This document shows, one piece after another, positions 6,073-7,925 of a DNA stretch of 7,925 nucleotides. A program made the position numbers and the translations under genes. Source of the DNA: CAYWEP01 sp964608945. Lineage in GTDB: Bacteria > Patescibacteriota > Microgenomatia > Levybacterales > UBA12049. How positions within the stretch are numbered: the first letter of the stretch is position 1; each line of letters starts with the position of its first letter. Under the pieces are notes generated by a model that was given only the letters and a program-made list of their open reading frames with translations, searched no databases and had not been told where the DNA came from. The stretch covers positions 1-7,925 of the forward strand of contig CAZSQB010000047.1 of assembly GCA_964608945.1 (NCBI GenBank). The letters are read 5' to 3'.

Positions 6073-6147
6073 GACCCCACGGTTTCTCTATTTAAACCGC
6101 TTTTGAGTTGGATTGATAATCTGCAAACTGTCTACTCCGATTAACGT
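6073..6147. repeat. R element copy 2, containing a GTGACCCCACGG core
   Basis: Homologous by eye to 4326-4400 (blocks CTCTATTT, AAACCGCT, GATAA, GATTA at matching spacing). It is preceded by and includes GTGACCCCACGG (6071-6082), identical over 12 bases to the tRNA-Glu 3' end. A 6-bp hairpin CGGTTT/AAACCG is formed by 6080-6085 and 6094-6099 (reverse strand CGGTTT loop AAACCG). It lies immediately downstream of the Fic gene's 3' end. Confidence 0.55.
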
Positions 6148-7292
6148 TACAGAATCTCACTATCTGTAAATTGTTCGATATATTTTCGATAAATAAAACG
6201 GCGGTTTCGCTGTTTTCCTGTAATCTCTTCTAAGATTCCTGCTTTGACAAATTTTACAATTAGATCATTGACATTGGCTTTAGAAGAAATCTTTGTCATA
6301 ATTGATACTAATTTTGCATCAACAACTGGAAATGCATACATTTTATTTAGTAAGACAAGCGCGCTATCAGCGTTTTTACCAAATGTTGAAACTTTTTTAA
6401 TATCCTTCTCACGCAGCTCTGTAATTTTTTTAACTTTCGTAACTGCTTGATTTGAGACTATTCGTATCCCTTCAAGGAAAAACTTCAGCCAACCTTCAGC
6501 TCCCGTATCAAAACGATAGCTATTTAATCTGTCATAGTAACCTCTTCTGTTTTTATGAAAAAAATCTGAAATATACAAAAGAGGTCGTGGTAAAATCCCT
6601 GCTTTATAAAGATAAAATGTAATAAGCAGTCTTCCAGTTCTACCATTGCCATCAAGGAATGGATGGATCGTTTCAAATTGTGCATGGATGAGCCCTGCTT
6701 TGATAAGCAGCGGAAGTTTAGATGTTGACTCATAAATAAATTTTTCTAGATCGCTTAACGCTTGGTTCATCTCATATGGAGGTGGAGGAACAAACGTAGC
6801 AGTAGCAATAGTTGGACCTCCTATCCAGTTTTGACTTTTACGAAACTCTCCGGGATTTCGATGCTGTCCTCTTACACCTGCAAGTAGCTTTTCATGTATC
6901 TCTCTGATAAGCCTAAGAGAAAGTGGAAGTGTTTTTAATCTTTCCATACCATAGTTCATTGCCTTAATATAGTTTTGGATTTCATCTACGTCCGAAGGTA
7001 TATCACTATCAGCAAGTTTTGCATCAGCCTTTATAACGTCCAAAAGCGTTGCCTGTGTTCCCTCTATTTGTGTTGATAAAGCTGCTTCTTTTCTTACATA
7101 CATGAGAATAAAGAAATCTACATCAGGAATAAGTTGATCAATTGCATTTAAACTTCCGATTGCTTGATCAGCTTGGGAGAGGAGAAGAATAAGATCTTGA
7201 TCCCACGTAATAAGATCCTTTGCTGGAAAGTTGAAAGGAATAAATGCTTTATATCCTGTTGGTTGTGTTCGCAAACTGCCTATCTTGCTCAT
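6147..7292 (-). CDS. Fic-domain protein, class II (N-terminal inhibitory motif)
   Basis: The 381-residue product has the full Fic motif HPFLDGNGRTGR at residues 210-221. H210 is the catalytic base, D214 the metal ligand, and the GNGRTGR loop binds the nucleotide phosphates. Fic enzymes usually transfer AMP from ATP to Ser, Thr or Tyr of a target protein. An inhibitory helix motif STQIEG (73-78), matching (S/T)xxxE(G/N), lies N-terminal to the Fic core, which marks class II, where E77 holds the enzyme off. The flap region PPPPYEMNQAL (169-179) and the downstream LLYISDFFHKNRRGYYDRL (238-256) are typical of the bacterial Fic/DOC group with an N-terminal Fic_N domain. The C-terminal 90 residues (about 305-381) look like a winged helix, suggesting DNA binding or autoregulation. 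All key residues are present, so it is likely active. The target is unknown. Confidence 0.9.
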   Translation of the reverse strand: MSKIGSLRTQPTGYKAFIPFNFPAKDLITWDQDLILLLSQADQAIGSLNAIDQLIPDVDFFILMYVRKEAALSTQIEGTQATLLDVIKADAKLADSDIPSDVDEIQNYIKAMNYGMERLKTLPLSLRLIREIHEKLLAGVRGQHRNPGEFRKSQNWIGGPTIATATFVPPPPYEMNQALSDLEKFIYESTSKLPLLIKAGLIHAQFETIHPFLDGNGRTGRLLITFYLYKAGILPRPLLYISDFFHKNRRGYYDRLNSYRFDTGAEGWLKFFLEGIRIVSNQAVTKVKKITELREKDIKKVSTFGKNADSALVLLNKMYAFPVVDAKLVSIMTKISSKANVNDLIVKFVKAGILEEITGKQRNRRFIYRKYIEQFTDSEIL

Positions 7293-7325
7293 AAACTGCC
7301 AGAACCTAGAATTTTATTAGTTCTG

Positions 7326-7354
7326 TTTATACAGTATAAGGGAAACTAAGACAA
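7326..7354 (-). promoter_or_regulatory. Fic promoter with overlapping palindromes
   Basis: On the minus strand TTGTCT (7354-7349), 17 bp, TATAAA (7331-7326), with start expected near 7319, about 27 bases before the ATG. An 11-base palindrome TATACAGTATA (7328-7338) covers the -10. GGGAAAC (7340-7346) pairs with GTTTCCC (7362-7368) around the -35, and AGAAC/GTTCT arms (7301-7305, 7320-7324) lie in the leader. The Fic protein's own winged helix is a candidate regulator, which is speculation. Confidence 0.55.
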
Positions 7355-7383
7355 AATGCAAGTTTCCCCTCTTATTAAGAGTA

Positions 7384-7456
7384 TGATTCAAATTCCCGTA
7401 GGGTGTTAACGATTTTGAAGCTAGCGAGGAGTTCCCAATTTTGCTTATTTGAATCA
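7384..7456. repeat. 10-bp perfect inverted repeat bounding 53 bases
   Basis: TGATTCAAAT (7384-7393) is the exact reverse complement of ATTTGAATCA (7447-7456). The right arm lies inside A element copy 2. It may be the base of a long RNA or DNA hairpin, or an element end; I cannot tell which. Confidence 0.5.
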
Positions 7457-7525
7457 CACGATTAGCCCGATATACTAGGCTATTCGTACACTTTCGGAAG
7501 GTGGTGTTCCCGATGGTGACCCCAC
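7414..7525. repeat. A element copy 2
   Basis: About 112 bp homologous by eye to 5249-5358 with nearly equal length: TTTGAAGCT (7414-7422), CCCGATATA, GCTATTCGT (7479-7487), a GGAA/TTCC hairpin (7496-7499 and 7507-7510) with a 7-base loop of different sequence from copy 1, and GGTGACCCCAC (7515-7525). Stems are kept while loops vary, which suggests that structure is conserved. Confidence 0.6.
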
Positions 7526-7533
7526 GGGAAGTC
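7515..7533. repeat. 19-bp copy of the tRNA-Glu 3' end (attachment-site-like)
   Basis: GGTGACCCCACGGGAAGTC is identical to 7883-7901, the region covering the last bases past the tRNA, its acceptor 3' strand, T-stem 3' half and part of the T-loop. Same orientation, 368 bp apart, enclosing only the GIY-YIG gene. Direct duplication of a tRNA 3' end is the classic mark of site-specific integration; integration itself is inferred. Confidence 0.65.
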
Positions 7534-7543
7534 TACACTTCGC

Positions 7544-7816
7544 TCAAATATTTTTGTATTTTAGTCTTGTCAATATTTCTTTTAATTGAACCTTTAATTC
7601 ACCTCTCCCATTCCCACCTTTTAGATATTTTTCTCTTCTTCGTGCGTCAAGCTCATCTTCGTATGATTCGTAGTATATTAGCCTTAAAGGCCTTCTATAC
7701 TTGGTAGCTTTTACAAAGCCCATTGTATGCGCTTTATATCGTGATCTTAAATCAGGAGTAAATCCGGTGTATAGTTGTTTATCAACCTCAGAAAACAGAA
7801 TGTATACGTAGTACAT
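7544..7816 (-). CDS. GIY-YIG nuclease superfamily protein (UvrC N-terminal/YhbQ-like)
   Basis: The 90-residue product is a stand-alone GIY-YIG domain. The two signature tripeptides appear as YVYIL (residues 3-7) and LYTG (15-18). They are followed by TPDLRSRYKAHTMG (20-33) with the expected catalytic Arg, a central RLIYYESYEDELDARRREKYLKG (45-67, E62 the likely metal ligand), and a basic C-terminus. The fold cleaves DNA in UvrC and homing nucleases; small single-domain members are common in bacteria and their role is mostly unknown. It is flanked by direct copies of a tRNA-Glu 3' end, 10 bases from its stop and 66 bases upstream of its start, so it may be a mobile unit or a passenger. No Shine-Dalgarno is seen; an extended -10 lies 6 bases before the ATG. 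Confidence 0.85.
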   Translation of the reverse strand: MYYVYILFSEVDKQLYTGFTPDLRSRYKAHTMGFVKATKYRRPLRLIYYESYEDELDARRREKYLKGGNGRGELKVQLKEILTRLKYKNI

Positions 7817-7822
7817 ACTGTC

Positions 7823-7831
7823 AGGATATCA
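7823..7831 (-). promoter_or_regulatory. Extended -10 promoter of the GIY-YIG gene
   Basis: On the minus strand TGATATCCT (7831-7823) is an extended -10 (TGn plus TATCCT), 6 bases before ATG 7816. No good -35 is visible. The spacing would place the transcript start at the start codon. Confidence 0.4.
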
Positions 7832-7847
7832 GAAATGATTAAATGTG

Positions 7848-7885
7848 AGCCAGCTCAGCTGGCTATTCACCGAGCTCAGCTCGGT
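7848..7885. repeat. Two tandem palindromic hairpins at the tRNA 3' end
   Basis: AGCCAGC-TCA-GCTGGCT (7848-7864) and ACCGAGC-TCA-GCTCGGT (7869-7885) are perfect 7-bp hairpins with the same TCA loop and the same AGCTCAGCT centre. Their outer stems differ but still pair. They are 4 bases apart, and the second ends exactly on the tRNA discriminator position. No T-run follows on the minus strand, so a standard terminator is unlikely. Confidence 0.75.
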
Positions 7886-7925
7886 GACCCCACGGGAAGT
7901 CGAATCCCGGTTTTCAGGATGAGAA
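7885..7925 (-). tRNA. tRNA-Glu (CTC), 3' half only, cut by the window end
   Basis: On the minus strand the window edge is the first base of a 7-base anticodon loop TTCTCAT (7925-7919), giving anticodon CTC for Glu. Next come the anticodon stem 3' half CCTGA (7918-7914), a 4-base variable loop AAAC as in E. coli tRNA-Glu, and a 5-bp T-stem CGGGA/TCCCG around the canonical T-loop TTCGACT (7904-7898). The acceptor 3' strand TGGGGTC (7892-7886) and discriminator A (7885) finish it. The following bases are CCG, so CCA is not encoded. The D-arm and acceptor 5' strand lie beyond the window, so a tRNA-derived pseudogene cannot be excluded. Confidence 0.7.

Noticed and set aside
7371..7379. CTTATTAAG short palindrome as terminator
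   Set aside because: Very short AT-rich palindrome without a stable stem or following T-run.
7501..7707. Plus-strand ORF of 68 codons
   Set aside because: It is antisense to the GIY-YIG gene and reads through the tRNA-end repeat. Its apparent conservation elsewhere would reflect the tRNA sequence.
4326..7901. CRISPR array or integron
   Set aside because: Repeats are irregularly spaced by whole genes rather than by spacers; no cas gene and no integron integrase is present in the window.

Overview
The window looks like a piece of a small, AT-rich bacterial genome, most likely a Candidate Phyla Radiation (Patescibacteria) lineage. This is inferred from gene style: a TMTC-like GT-C membrane protein with TPRs, a RelE/YafQ-type toxin, split or remnant genes, and several genes whose promoter sits almost on the start codon. 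TGA is used as a stop at the ends of lon, the antitoxin and the GIY-YIG gene, so the TGA=Gly code of Gracilibacteria/Absconditabacteria is unlikely.

Layout. Positions 1-168 are the C-terminal end of Lon protease. Next come a small protein resembling the N-terminal domain of cyanophycin synthetase (426-872) and a 566-residue polytopic GT-C/TPR protein (937-2637). From about 2640 the region is accessory and partly decayed: a methyltransferase C-terminal remnant (minus strand), an intact RHH/RelE-type toxin-antitoxin pair (3166-3724) under an operator-like promoter, a short phosphotransferase N-terminal remnant fused downstream, a hairpin-rich gap, and a small two-helix membrane protein (4063-4320).

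From 4396 to 7816 every gene is on the minus strand: a PIN toxin gene broken by a -1 frame change with its Phd-type antitoxin, an unrecognised 170-residue protein, a class II Fic protein, and a GIY-YIG nuclease-like protein. The window ends inside a minus-strand tRNA-Glu (anticodon CTC), of which only the 3' half is visible.

The most striking structure is a set of direct repeats of that tRNA's 3' end (core GTGACCCCACGG on the + strand). Copies, all in the same orientation, lie just past the 3' end of the GIY-YIG, Fic, 170-residue and PIN genes: a perfect 19-bp copy at 7515-7533 and weaker ones at 6071, 5349 and 4329. Two longer element families accompany them (R, about 75 bp at 4326-4400 and 6073-6147; A, about 110 bp at 5249-5358 and 7414-7525). 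This reads as a hotspot where small minus-strand cassettes were added one after another at a tRNA 3' end, each leaving an attachment-like scar. No integrase is visible, so the mechanism is inference. Much of the cargo (toxin-antitoxin, Fic, nuclease) is of the kind found in mobile or stress modules.
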